From Mycobacterium sp. 852002-10029_SCH5224772 (GTDB lineage: Bacteria; Actinomycetota; Actinomycetes; Mycobacteriales; Mycobacteriaceae), in assembly GCF_001667315.1 (NCBI RefSeq), contig NZ_LZHT01000132.1, positions 1-64,000 of the forward strand: DNA of 64,000 nt, in the 5' to 3' direction. Shown one piece after another: positions 32,407-41,236 of this stretch. Each line of letters begins with the position of its first letter. The stretch's first letter is position 1. The position numbers and the translations under genes were made by a program. Under the pieces are notes generated by a model, which was given only the letters and a program-made list of their open reading frames with translations, ran no database searches and had not been told where the DNA came from.

Positions 32407-33403
32407 GGCGCGCACGGTCGTCATCACCGGTGCGTCGCGCGGGCTGGGGTTCGCTTCGGCGGTGCGGCTGTATCGGGAAGGGTGGCGGGTGGTCGCGGCC
32501 ATGCGCACACCCGACCAGAGAATGCCGCTGCTGCGTCAGGCCATTCAGGACCAGGGGCTGCCGCCGCCCGACGACGAACGGTTGATCGGTGTGCAGCTCG
32601 ACCTGACGGACACCGCGTCGATCACCGCGGCGGCCAAGGCGATCGAAGAAGCCGTGGGCGCACCCTACGCGCTGGTGCACAACGCGGGCATTTCCGCCGC
32701 CGGAATGGTGGAGGAGACCGATATGGCGTTGTGGCAGCGCATGCTTGCCACCAGCGTCCTGGGTCCCGTCACGCTCACCCAGGCTCTGCTGCCGTCGATG
32801 CGGGCGGCGGGTAGGGGGCGAATTGTGTTGGTGTCCAGCGCCGCCGGGGTACGCGGTCAACCCGCCACCGCACCGTACTCGGCGGCCAAGGGCGCGCTGG
32901 AGCGCTGGGGGGAGTCAATGGCGTGCGAGATCGCGCCCTTCGGGCTCGGGGTCACCGTGGTGGTCGCCGGCACGCATGACACCGAGATCATCACTGACGC
33001 CGGCACCACTGACGATCGCAACTTCGAAGGCCCGTACGCCCGGCTACACAACACCATGAACAGCCGCGGTCGCTTCGCGATGAAAATGGCCCGGCCACCC
33101 GAGCGGTTCACCGACGGCCTGCTCAAGGCACTCGATGACCGGGTGCCCTTTCGCCGCCGCGGCATTGGCCCGGACGCGTCGATGCTGCTGGTAGCCAACA
33201 GGATCCTGCCCGCGTCGGGCATGCACCACATGTCGCGGATCGTGCTGGGCATACCCCGGCAGGGGTCGATGCGCGATGAGGCCTGGCCGTTGACTCTTGG
33301 CCAAAAGGCGATGGTACTTGCCGCGCGTGTACTTCCGCAGCCGGTGCTGCAGCGCCTGGCATCGCTGGCAGCGACGCGGAGCAAGGGGCAGCAAGGGAAT
33401 TGA
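32399..33403 (+). CDS. Short-chain dehydrogenase/reductase
   Basis: A 334-residue classical SDR with TGASRGLG near the N terminus, HNAGIS, the catalytic Ser in VLVSSAAGVRG and YSAAKGALERWGES (YxxxK). The C terminus is longer than usual by about 60 residues (RLASLAATRSKG). GTG 32399 was chosen because it opens EARTVVITGASRG and overlaps the AveC gene stop by eight bases, as expected in a tight operon; an ATG at 32336 would add 21 basic residues. The P450 gene starts ten bases downstream. It probably oxidises the alcohol made by that P450. Confidence 0.9.
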   Translation: MAEARTVVITGASRGLGFASAVRLYREGWRVVAAMRTPDQRMPLLRQAIQDQGLPPPDDERLIGVQLDLTDTASITAAAKAIEEAVGAPYALVHNAGISAAGMVEETDMALWQRMLATSVLGPVTLTQALLPSMRAAGRGRIVLVSSAAGVRGQPATAPYSAAKGALERWGESMACEIAPFGLGVTVVVAGTHDTEIITDAGTTDDRNFEGPYARLHNTMNSRGRFAMKMARPPERFTDGLLKALDDRVPFRRRGIGPDASMLLVANRILPASGMHHMSRIVLGIPRQGSMRDEAWPLTLGQKAMVLAARVLPQPVLQRLASLAATRSKGQQGN

Positions 33404-33412
33404 GGGGAATTA

Positions 33413-34630
33413 ATGGAACAGCTATTTGACGACCTCGCGGATTTTGGCGCCTTCGACGACGCGATATCCGGTGACGTGCGCGACCCGTACACCGAATTGG
33501 CGCGCATTCGGCGCGAGGAGCCGGTGCAGCGACTCGAGACGTCGGGGGCGCTGCCGCACGAGGAATCGCTGCCGATGTTCATCGTGTACCGCCACGAGGA
33601 CATCCAGCAGATGCTGCGCGACAACGAGACGTTTTCCTCGGCTGCCGTCATCGCCGCGTTCGGCCCGGTGCTGGGGGAGGGCGTGATGCTCGGTATGGAT
33701 GAGCCGGTGCACGGCCGGCTGCGGTCACTGGTGTCGAAGGCTTTCTCGCAGAAGTCATTGGCGCGCTGGCAGGACGAGTTGGTGGGCCGGGTGGCCAACG
33801 GCCTGATCGACAACTTCGCCCCCCATGGCAAGGCAGATCTGGTCAAGGAGTTCACCTTCGACTATCCGAGCCAGATCATCGCCGGCTTGTTGGGCTTGCC
33901 GGAAAAGGACTACCCACAGTTCCAGCGGTGGTCGATTTCGCTGCTGAGCTGGCTGATGAATCCGGAACGCGGGCTGGCGGCTTCGGCTGCCCTGTGCGAG
34001 TACTTCGCACCGATTCTCGAGGCCCGGCGCGCCGAGCCGAAGGAAGACCTGATCAGCGCGCTCGCTGCTGCGGAGATCGACGGGGAAAGGCTCGCGGATG
34101 AAGAGATCTTCTCGTTCCTTCGGCTGCTGCTCCCTGCCGGCGTCGAGACCACCTACCGGTCGCTGGGCAGCTTGCTGCTCGGGCTGCTGTCCGATCCCGA
34201 GCAGCTGGACGCCATCCGCGCCGATCGCTCGCTGCTGCCGCAGGCCATCGAGGAGGGCGTGCGCTGGGAATCGCCGCTGTTGACCATTACCCGGGTGGCG
34301 ACCCGCGATACCGAACTCGGCGGGGTGCCGATCCCGGCCGGGGCGACGGTGATGCCGATGCTCGGTTCGGCGAACCGGCAAGAGGACCGCTACCCCGAAC
34401 CGGACACGTTCGACATCTTCCGCTCCCCCAAGAGCCATCTGGGCTGGGGGCATGGCGTGCACGTCTGCCTCGGGATGCACCTGGCGCGGCTCGAGATGCG
34501 CACCGCGATCAACCTGTTGTTGGACCGGTTGCCGAATCTCCGCCTCGATCCCGACGCGAACGATCCGCACATCCGCGGGCAGGTCTTCCGGTCGCCGACG
34601 TCGGTTCCGGTGCTGTTCGACCCCCAGTAA
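33413..34630 (+). CDS. Cytochrome P450
   Basis: A soluble bacterial P450 of 405 residues. The haem-binding loop GWGHGVHVCLGMHLAR gives the axial Cys at about 352, with Trp where Phe is usual. The K-helix ExxR lies in EEGVRWE (about 280-286), and the I-helix in LLLPAGVETTYR, with Glu-Thr-Thr supplying the proton relay. It would hydroxylate a lipid or terpenoid-like substrate, with ferredoxin supplied from elsewhere as none is encoded nearby. It follows the SDR in a tight operon and precedes the aldehyde dehydrogenase by 91 bases, giving an alcohol, aldehyde, acid series. Confidence 0.95.
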   Translation: MEQLFDDLADFGAFDDAISGDVRDPYTELARIRREEPVQRLETSGALPHEESLPMFIVYRHEDIQQMLRDNETFSSAAVIAAFGPVLGEGVMLGMDEPVHGRLRSLVSKAFSQKSLARWQDELVGRVANGLIDNFAPHGKADLVKEFTFDYPSQIIAGLLGLPEKDYPQFQRWSISLLSWLMNPERGLAASAALCEYFAPILEARRAEPKEDLISALAAAEIDGERLADEEIFSFLRLLLPAGVETTYRSLGSLLLGLLSDPEQLDAIRADRSLLPQAIEEGVRWESPLLTITRVATRDTELGGVPIPAGATVMPMLGSANRQEDRYPEPDTFDIFRSPKSHLGWGHGVHVCLGMHLARLEMRTAINLLLDRLPNLRLDPDANDPHIRGQVFRSPTSVPVLFDPQ

Positions 34631-34721
34631 CCAGCCCCGCGGCGGGTTGCGGCTTGCCAATCGGCTAGTTTCCGGTAAGGCTCTCCGTAGCCCCTCAACG
34701 ACCCAGAAGAGAGTGACAGAT

Positions 34722-36206
34722 ATGACTGAGGCTGTAAAGGTCCGCTTCGAGCCGAAGATGATGATCGACGGCAAGCTCGTCGACGGGCAGGCCGGCACCT
34801 TCACCAACATCAACCCGGCGACCGAGGAGCAGCTCGGCGAGGTCGCCGACGCCTCGATCCAGGACATGCACCGGGCCATCGACGCCGCTCGGCGCGCCTT
34901 CGACGAGACCGACTGGTCGACCAACAAGGAGCTGCGCAAGCGCTGCCTGCTGCAGCTGCACGAGGCGATCGAGTCCGAGATCGACGAGCTGCGCGAGGAG
35001 CTCATCCTCGAGGTCGGCTCGCCCCGGGCCATCACATTCGGCCCCCAGCTGGACGCCCCGCTGGAAGACGGGCTGAAGTACCCCGCCCGGTTGATCGACG
35101 AGTACGCCTGGGAGACCGACCTGGGCGACAAGGTCATCAGCCTCACCGGCACGCTCACTACGCGCAAGGTCTGGCGCGAACCGGCGGGCGTGGTGGGCGC
35201 GATCGTGCCGTGGAACTTCCCGTTCGAGGTCACCCTCAACAAGCTGGGCCAAGCACTGGGCACCGGCAACACGGTGGTGCTCAAGCCGGCGCCGAACACT
35301 CCCTTCAACGCCACCCGGCTCGGCCGGTTGATCGCCGAAAAAACCGACATCCCCGCCGGTGTCGTGAACGTCGTCACCGCCTCGGATCACTTCGTGGGTG
35401 AGGAGCTCACGCTGTCGCCCAAGGTCGACCTGATCTCGTTCACCGGCTCGACCGTGGTCGGCAAGCGGATCATGGAAAAGGGCGCGGCCACCATGAAGCG
35501 GTTGTTCCTGGAGCTCGGCGGCAAGTCGGCCACCATCGTCCTCGAGGACGCCGACTTCGCCACCGCGTGCATGGTCGGCATCGCGCCGTGCATGCACGCC
35601 GGTCAGGGTTGCGCCAACCCCACTCGGCTGCTGTTGCCGCGCTCCCGCTACGACGAGGGTGTGGAGATCCTCAAGAACATCTACGAGAACGTCACCTGCG
35701 GTGACCCGCAGGACCCCGGAACCCTGTGCGGGCCGGTGATCTCGCAACGGCAGTTCGAGCGGGTGACGGGCTACATCCAGAAGGGTGTCGAAGAGGGCGC
35801 CACGGCGCTGGTCGGCGGCCCGGGCGCGGAAACCGGTTTCGACAAGGGATACTTCGTCAGGCCAACGCTTTTCACCAACGTCGACAACTCCATGACGATC
35901 GCGCAGGAAGAGATCTTCGGCCCGGTGCTCTCGGTCATTCCGTTCGACGACGAGGAGGACGCGATCCGCATCGCCAACGACAGCGTGTACGGGTTGGCCG
36001 GCAACGTGTTTGCCGGTTCCCTCGAGCGCGCGCTGTCGGTGACCCGCCGCATCAAGGCCGGCTTCATGGGCGTCAACGGGGGCGCACCCTACGGTGCCGA
36101 CACCCCGTTCGGCGGTTACAAGGAGAGCGGCGTGGGGCGGCAGAACGGTGTCGCCGGTTTCGACCAGTACACCGAGATCAAGTCGGTCGCCTACCCCGCC
36201 GGTTGA
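34722..36206 (+). CDS. Aldehyde dehydrogenase
   Basis: A 494-residue NAD(P)-dependent aldehyde dehydrogenase. The catalytic Cys lies in GQGCANPTR (about 297) and the general-base Glu in LELGGKS (about 264). Cofactor and oxyanion contacts are in VPWNFPFEVT, SFTGSTVVG and EEIFGPVLSV. ATG 34722 follows AGAAGAGAG; the open frame extends upstream into the P450 gene but without coding character. It oxidises an aldehyde to an acid, probably the product of the P450/SDR steps. It is the last gene of the accessory block, and 278 bases without a gene separate it from the thiolase. Confidence 0.94.
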   Translation: MTEAVKVRFEPKMMIDGKLVDGQAGTFTNINPATEEQLGEVADASIQDMHRAIDAARRAFDETDWSTNKELRKRCLLQLHEAIESEIDELREELILEVGSPRAITFGPQLDAPLEDGLKYPARLIDEYAWETDLGDKVISLTGTLTTRKVWREPAGVVGAIVPWNFPFEVTLNKLGQALGTGNTVVLKPAPNTPFNATRLGRLIAEKTDIPAGVVNVVTASDHFVGEELTLSPKVDLISFTGSTVVGKRIMEKGAATMKRLFLELGGKSATIVLEDADFATACMVGIAPCMHAGQGCANPTRLLLPRSRYDEGVEILKNIYENVTCGDPQDPGTLCGPVISQRQFERVTGYIQKGVEEGATALVGGPGAETGFDKGYFVRPTLFTNVDNSMTIAQEEIFGPVLSVIPFDDEEDAIRIANDSVYGLAGNVFAGSLERALSVTRRIKAGFMGVNGGAPYGADTPFGGYKESGVGRQNGVAGFDQYTEIKSVAYPAG

Positions 36207-36484
36207 GATGGGCGCGGCACAGGCGCGCCACCCAAAGCGACTGTGTCAGCGACCATTACGAGTGCTTCGAGTGTCACCAGCAGCTGCGATAGCGCATACG
36301 AACCAGCATGTGGTCACCTGGGCTCGATGCTGATGCGGCCCTTGTGACCGCTTTGACGCGAGCTTGTCGACCTCCGGTTAGCGGGCGAGAAGCACCCCGG
36401 GCTTCGCCCTCCCAACCCCTTGGTTGACAATCGAGGCAAGACTCACCTCTTTTTCGAAGTCCACGTGTCAAAGGAGACAAGACC

Positions 36485-37630
36485 ATGGCTGAAGCCGTCA
36501 TCGTCGAGGCAGTGCGTTCACCGATTGGGAAGCGCAACGGCGGGTTGTCCGGGGTGCACCCGGCGGACCTGTCCGCGCAGGTGCTCAACGGCCTGGTCGA
36601 CAGGGCCGGCGTCGACCCGGGCCTCGTCGACGACGTCATCTGGGGCTGCGTCATGCAGGCCGGGGAACAGGCCCTTGACATCGGCCGCACCGCGCTGCTG
36701 ACCGCCGGCTGGCCCGAGACCGTCCCCGGCGTGACCGTCGACCGCCAGTGCGGCTCGAGCCAGCAGTCCATCCACTTCGCGGCCGCCGGCGTCATTGCCG
36801 GGCACTACGACATCGTCGTCGCCGGTGGCGTCGAGTCGATGTCGCGCACCCCGATGGGGGCGTCGCTGGCCAATGGCGGCAACCCGTACCCGAAGGGTTT
36901 CAAGGACCGGTACCGCCAGACGCCGAACCAGGGCATCGGCGCGGAGATGATCGCCGAGAAGTGGGGCTTGGACCGCACCGCGCTCGACGAGTTCTCGCTG
37001 GCCTCGCACGAAAAAGCCGCGGCCGCACAGGATTCCGGGGCCTTCGACGACCAGATCGTGGGGATCAAGGACCAGGACGGCAACGTCGTGCTCAAGGACG
37101 AAGGCATCCGCCGCGGCACGCCGATGGAGAAGATGGCCTCGCTGAAGCCGGCGTTCAAGGAAGACGGCGTGATCCACGCCGGTAACTCGTCGCAGATCTC
37201 CGATGGGTCGGCGGCGCTCCTGTTCATGTCCGCCGAGAAGGCCAAGGAGCTGGGGCTCAAGCCGATCGCCAAGGTGCACACCGCGTCGCTGGCCGGTGCC
37301 GACCCGGTGATCATGCTGACCGCACCCATCCCGGCGACGCAGAAGGCGCTCAAGAAATCCGGGCTGTCCATCGACGACATCGGCGCCTACGAGGTCAACG
37401 AGGCGTTCGCGCCCGTCCCGCTGGCGTGGCTCAAGGACATCGGCGCCGACGAGAAGAAGCTCAACCCCAACGGCGGCGCCATCGCGCTGGGCCACCCGCT
37501 CGGCGGATCCGGCGCCCGGATCATGACCACCCTGCTGTATCACATGCGGGACAAGGGAATTCGCTACGGTCTGCAGACCATGTGCGAGGGCGGCGGCCAG
37601 GCGAACGCCACCATCGTGGAACTGTTGTGA
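36485..37630 (+). CDS. Acetyl-CoA acetyltransferase (thiolase)
   Basis: A 381-residue thiolase with the acyl-enzyme Cys in RQCGSSQQS (about 89), the catalytic His in ALGHPLGGSGAR (about 337) and the second Cys in MCEGGGQANA (about 367). It condenses or cleaves 3-ketoacyl-CoA. AAAGGAGA lies before the ATG and a TTGACA-like element at 36424-36429. The length is normal. In M. tuberculosis this place holds Rv1135A, which I recall as only about 80 residues, so this is the full-length form. Its TGA overlaps the GTG of the hydratase gene, so the two beta-oxidation enzymes are co-translated. Confidence 0.95.
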   Translation: MAEAVIVEAVRSPIGKRNGGLSGVHPADLSAQVLNGLVDRAGVDPGLVDDVIWGCVMQAGEQALDIGRTALLTAGWPETVPGVTVDRQCGSSQQSIHFAAAGVIAGHYDIVVAGGVESMSRTPMGASLANGGNPYPKGFKDRYRQTPNQGIGAEMIAEKWGLDRTALDEFSLASHEKAAAAQDSGAFDDQIVGIKDQDGNVVLKDEGIRRGTPMEKMASLKPAFKEDGVIHAGNSSQISDGSAALLFMSAEKAKELGLKPIAKVHTASLAGADPVIMLTAPIPATQKALKKSGLSIDDIGAYEVNEAFAPVPLAWLKDIGADEKKLNPNGGAIALGHPLGGSGARIMTTLLYHMRDKGIRYGLQTMCEGGGQANATIVELL

Positions 37631-38418
37631 CCCAGGCGCCGGGGGCCCTGGCCGAGCGCCGGGGCAACGTGATGGTGATAACCATCAACCGGCCGGAGGC
37701 TCGCAACGCCGTCAACGCCGCGGTCAGCATCGGTGTCGGTGATGCGCTGGAAGCGGCGCAACACGATCCCGAGGTTCGGGCGGTCGTGCTCACCGGCGCG
37801 GGCGACAAGTCGTTCTGTGCCGGTGCCGACCTCAAGGCGATCGCGCGCCGCGAAAACCTGTATCACCCCGACCGTCCCGAGTGGGGCTTCGCCGGATACG
37901 TCCACCACTTCATCGACAAGCCCACCATCGCGGCGGTGAACGGCACCGCCCTCGGCGGCGGCACCGAGCTGGCGCTGGCCAGTGACCTGGTGGTGGCCGA
38001 CGAGCGGGCCCAGTTCGGGCTCCCCGAGGTCAAGCGCGGACTCATCGCCGCCGCCGGTGGCGTATTCCGCATCGCGCAGCAGCTGCCGCGCAAGGTGGCG
38101 ATGCAGCTGCTGCTGACCGGCGAGCCGCTCACCGCGGCCGCGGCCTGCGAATGGGGGCTGATCAACGAGGTCGCCCCGCGGGGCACGGTGCTGGACGCCG
38201 CGCTGGCGCTGGCCGCGCGGGTCACCGTCAACGCGCCGCTGTCGGTGCAGGCCAGTAAGCGGGTCGCCTACGGTGTCGACGACGGGGTCGTCGTCGGCGA
38301 CGAGCCGGGGTGGGAACGCACCGTGCGCGAGATGCGGGTCCTGATCAAGTCCGAGGACGCCAAGGAGGGGCCGATGGCGTTCGCCGAGAAGCGGGAGCCG
38401 GTCTGGAAGGCGCGCTGA
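37627..38418 (+). CDS. Enoyl-CoA hydratase/isomerase
   Basis: A 263-residue crotonase-fold protein. The first oxyanion contact is in SFCAGADLKAIA, the second in VNGTALGGGTELALASD. One acid, Glu in FGLPEVKRG, is present; the other catalytic position (GGTELALASD) keeps Glu as well, so hydratase activity is likely. The GTG start at 37627 overlaps the thiolase stop as GTGA. It corresponds to Rv1136, recalled as a shortened gene in M. tuberculosis. The 3' end converges with the FAD oxidoreductase gene 22 bases away. Confidence 0.93.
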   Translation: MTQAPGALAERRGNVMVITINRPEARNAVNAAVSIGVGDALEAAQHDPEVRAVVLTGAGDKSFCAGADLKAIARRENLYHPDRPEWGFAGYVHHFIDKPTIAAVNGTALGGGTELALASDLVVADERAQFGLPEVKRGLIAAAGGVFRIAQQLPRKVAMQLLLTGEPLTAAAACEWGLINEVAPRGTVLDAALALAARVTVNAPLSVQASKRVAYGVDDGVVVGDEPGWERTVREMRVLIKSEDAKEGPMAFAEKREPVWKAR

Positions 38419-38439
38419 GGCACGTGTTCGCCCGGCGCG

Positions 38440-39456
38440 TCAGTGCGCCAGGATGTTCACCCCGCGGCCGAACACCGCCGGGAGCAGCGTGCACGTCGGC
38501 ACCAGGGCGCGCCGCACCAGGGGCGGCGTACTGGCCAGCACCAGCGCCCGGGTGAGCAACCGGTAGTCGCGGGTGATCCGGTGCCACGCCTTCTCGTATG
38601 ACGACGGCGTCTCGTCGACGATGGCCTCGACCGCCGCGGCGGCCTGCTTGAGGGCGAGGCTGATGCCCTCGCCGGTCAGGGCATCCTCGTAACCGGCGGC
38701 GTCGCCGACCAGCAGCACGCGTCCCGCGACGCGCCGGGAAACCACTTGCCGCAGGGGACCGCAGCCGCGCGGCTGCCCGAGGCTCGCGCCCTCCAGCTGC
38801 CGCGCCAGTCGCGGGAACCAGGCCAGGTCGGGCCGCCCCCGAGACAGGATCGCCACGCCGACCAAATCGGGCTCGACGGGCGTCACGTACGCCTCGCCCC
38901 ACCGCGACCAGTGCACCTCGACGAATTCGGTCCATGCCGGCACCCGGTAATGCCACCGCACGCCGTAGCGCCGCGGCGTTCCCGCCGTCACCGTGATGCC
39001 GACGGCGCGCCGGACCTGGGAATGCAGCCCGTCGGCCGCCACCAACCATTTCGCTCGCACCCCGGCGGCCGAGACGCCGTGGGCGTCTTGGCGGACGTCC
39101 GTCACCCGCGCGCGGATCCAGTCGGTGTCTTGCTCTTTGGCCCGCGCGGCCAGCGCCGCGTGCAACGTCGTGCGCCGCACGCCGCGCCCCGGCCCGCCGC
39201 GAAACCGCGCCTGGGCCCGCCGTTGTTCGTTCACGTAGGCGATCCCGTGGAAAGGCATGCCGGCCGGGTCGACGCCCAAAGCGGTCAGCTCGGCCAGCCC
39301 GCCCGGCATCAGGCCCTCGCCGCACGCCTTGTCGATGGGGCTCTCGCGTGGCTCGGCCACGATCACCGAAAGTCCACGGCGTCGAGCGTGCAACGCCGTG
39401 GCCAGGCCGCCCGGACCGCCGCCGACGATCAGCAAATCCGCGTCGTAATCGCTCAC
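38440..39456 (-). CDS. FAD-dependent oxidoreductase of the geranylgeranyl-reductase/hydroxylase type
   Basis: A 338-residue flavoprotein with the N-terminal LLIVGGGPGGLATALHARRRG and the C-terminal FAD motif RVLLVGDAAGYEDALTGEGIS, where GD contacts the ribityl chain. This places it in the group of aromatic hydroxylases and geranylgeranyl reductases. GTG 39456 overlaps the methyltransferase stop as GTGA. It is the third gene of the operon starting with the type III polyketide synthase. In Streptomyces srs loci a flavin monooxygenase oxidises the phenolic lipid made by the synthase, and a similar late step is likely here. It corresponds to Rv1138c. Confidence 0.88.
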   Translation of the reverse strand: MSDYDADLLIVGGGPGGLATALHARRRGLSVIVAEPRESPIDKACGEGLMPGGLAELTALGVDPAGMPFHGIAYVNEQRRAQARFRGGPGRGVRRTTLHAALAARAKEQDTDWIRARVTDVRQDAHGVSAAGVRAKWLVAADGLHSQVRRAVGITVTAGTPRRYGVRWHYRVPAWTEFVEVHWSRWGEAYVTPVEPDLVGVAILSRGRPDLAWFPRLARQLEGASLGQPRGCGPLRQVVSRRVAGRVLLVGDAAGYEDALTGEGISLALKQAAAAVEAIVDETPSSYEKAWHRITRDYRLLTRALVLASTPPLVRRALVPTCTLLPAVFGRGVNILAH

Positions 39457-39953
39457 GTGTAGCCCAACGCAGAGTTCTCCACCCGCAACCGCACCCTGAG
39501 CAACGCCGCGTTGGCCAGCGTGAAAATCGCCGCGGTCAGCCACGCCGTGTGCACCAACGGCAGCGCCAACCCTTCCGCCACCACTGCAACATAGTTCGGA
39601 TGGTGCAGCCAGCGGTAGGGACCCTGGCGCACCAACGGGGCGGACGGCAGGACGATCACCCGGGTGTTCCAGCGTCGGCCCAGCGTCGTGATGCACCACC
39701 AGCGCAGCCCCTGGCTGGCGACCACCACCGCCAGCATCGGCCAGCCCAGCCATCCGATGAACGGCCGGTGCAGCGCCCAGGGTTCGACGAGACACCCCAC
39801 CAGCAGCGCGGTGTGGATCATTACCATCACCGGATAGTGTGATCGCCCAAATTCCTTGGCGCCCTGGGTAAACGACCACTGCGCATTCCGGGTGGATACC
39901 ACCAACTCCACGACGCGCTCGACCCCGACGGCCAACACCAGCAGGTAATACAT
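39453..39953 (-). CDS. Isoprenylcysteine-carboxyl-methyltransferase-family membrane protein
   Basis: A 166-residue membrane protein with about five hydrophobic segments and the ICMT/phospholipid methyltransferase core: RWWCITTLGRRWNTRVIV, GPYRWLHHPNYVAV and the late Glu in AEG. The His-Pro-Asn-Tyr motif binds S-adenosylmethionine. In srs-type loci the homologous SrsB methylates the phenolic product of a type III polyketide synthase, which precedes this gene by 20 bases. It corresponds to Rv1139c. Methylation of an alkylpyrone or alkylresorcinol at the membrane is the most likely job. That is inference. Confidence 0.88.
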   Translation of the reverse strand: MYYLLVLAVGVERVVELVVSTRNAQWSFTQGAKEFGRSHYPVMVMIHTALLVGCLVEPWALHRPFIGWLGWPMLAVVVASQGLRWWCITTLGRRWNTRVIVLPSAPLVRQGPYRWLHHPNYVAVVAEGLALPLVHTAWLTAAIFTLANAALLRVRLRVENSALGYT

Positions 39954-39973
39954 GGCTACAGTCTTTACCAGCC

Positions 39974-41077
39974 CTACCAGGCCAGCAGGACCAGCTCGGA
40001 GCAGAACGCCGGGCCCATCGCGATCATCAGGCCGATCGAGCCCGGAGGCGGCGGGTCGGCCATGTTGACCGCAAGCACGTCGAGCACCGAGACCGACGAC
40101 AAATTTCCGTTCTCGCGCAATGACTTTCGCGTGTGATCGAGGGCGTCCACGGGCAGGTCCAGGACGTTCTCAACGGCCTCGATCACCCGGGGGCCGCCCG
40201 GGTGGCAGACCCAGGTCGTCACGTCGCGCGGGCTCAGACCGTGGTCGGCGAGGAAGTCGCGGACATCGTCGCCCAAATATTTCTCGGCGATGATGGCGAC
40301 GTCGGCGGACAGCACGATGCGGAATCCGTCGCCGCCGATCTTCCAGCCCATCACGTCCTCGGTGTCGGGGTAGATCCGGCTGCGGGTGGCCAGCACCCGG
40401 GGGCCGGTGCGTTTCCCGCTGGCCCGGTGGGCGCCTTGGGTGATCACTGCGGCCGCGCCGTCGCCAAAAAGACTGGTGGCGACCAGGTTGGCGACCGACG
40501 TGTCTTGCCGCTGGATGGTCAGCGAGCACAGTTCGACCGCCAGCAGCGCCGCCGTGTGGTCGGGGAAGGCACGCAGGTAGTCGTGCATGCGCGCCACTCC
40601 GGCCGCCCCGGCCACACAGCCCAGCCCGAACAGCGGGACGCGTTTCACGTCCGGCCGCAGCCCGACCCGCGTCGCCAGCCGCGCCTCCAGGGTCGGAACG
40701 GCGAGCCCGGTAACCGTCGTCGAAAAGACGATGTCCACCTCCGAGGGCGCTACGCCTGCCTTGTCGAGTGCCTTGAGCAGGGCCCGCTCGGCCAGATCGA
40801 GTGCCACGTCAAGGTAGGCCTCGTTGGCGTCGGTGAAGCCGTTCAGTTCGCGGTAGCGGGCCAGCGGCAGCGCGGTGTTGCGGTGCTCAACCCCACTGCT
40901 CAGTGCGAACCGCCGAAAGTCCGGCCCGGCCAAGTCGATCAGCGCGCCGATCGCTTCATCCTGCGTATACCGGTTGGGCGGAAATTGCACCGCAACCGCC
41001 GCTATTGATGGTTCGGCGTCGGCGATCGGTGTGTGCTGTGCGAGCGCCGCCGATGTGCGCCCCGAGATCTTGTCCAT
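39974..41077 (-). CDS. Type III polyketide synthase (chalcone synthase-like)
   Basis: A 367-residue homodimeric condensing enzyme that extends an acyl-CoA starter with malonyl-CoA. The Cys-His-Asn triad is complete: Cys 154 in GLGCVAGAAG, His 292 in VCHPGGP, Asn 325 in ENGNLSSVS. The N-terminal SGVEHRNTALPLARY is typical of mycobacterial and actinomycete alkylpyrone or alkylresorcinol synthases. ATG 41077 has no clear ribosome binding site. It leads a three-gene operon with a methyltransferase and FAD enzyme, the same order as srsA-srsB-srsC. I recall no such synthase at this position in M. tuberculosis, where only the two tailoring genes remain. Confidence 0.94.
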   Translation of the reverse strand: MDKISGRTSAALAQHTPIADAEPSIAAVAVQFPPNRYTQDEAIGALIDLAGPDFRRFALSSGVEHRNTALPLARYRELNGFTDANEAYLDVALDLAERALLKALDKAGVAPSEVDIVFSTTVTGLAVPTLEARLATRVGLRPDVKRVPLFGLGCVAGAAGVARMHDYLRAFPDHTAALLAVELCSLTIQRQDTSVANLVATSLFGDGAAAVITQGAHRASGKRTGPRVLATRSRIYPDTEDVMGWKIGGDGFRIVLSADVAIIAEKYLGDDVRDFLADHGLSPRDVTTWVCHPGGPRVIEAVENVLDLPVDALDHTRKSLRENGNLSSVSVLDVLAVNMADPPPPGSIGLMIAMGPAFCSELVLLAW

Positions 41078-41236
41078 GCACTGGCTGACGGCACCGGCGG
41101 TCGGTTAGTTCACCCTAACCAACTGTGACGATGACCACTGGTCATTTTGTGAAGGTCAAATCACGCTCTTACCCTCCCCGCTTCACGGGTGGGACGTTTG
41201 CGTTTAGCCGCCGCCCCTGCGGGATAGGGTCGGGGT

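Noticed and set aside
34452..34721. Upstream extension of the aldehyde dehydrogenase frame into the P450 gene
   Set aside because: The extension is Arg/Cys/Thr rich noise out of frame with the P450; ATG 34722 begins the conserved N terminus.
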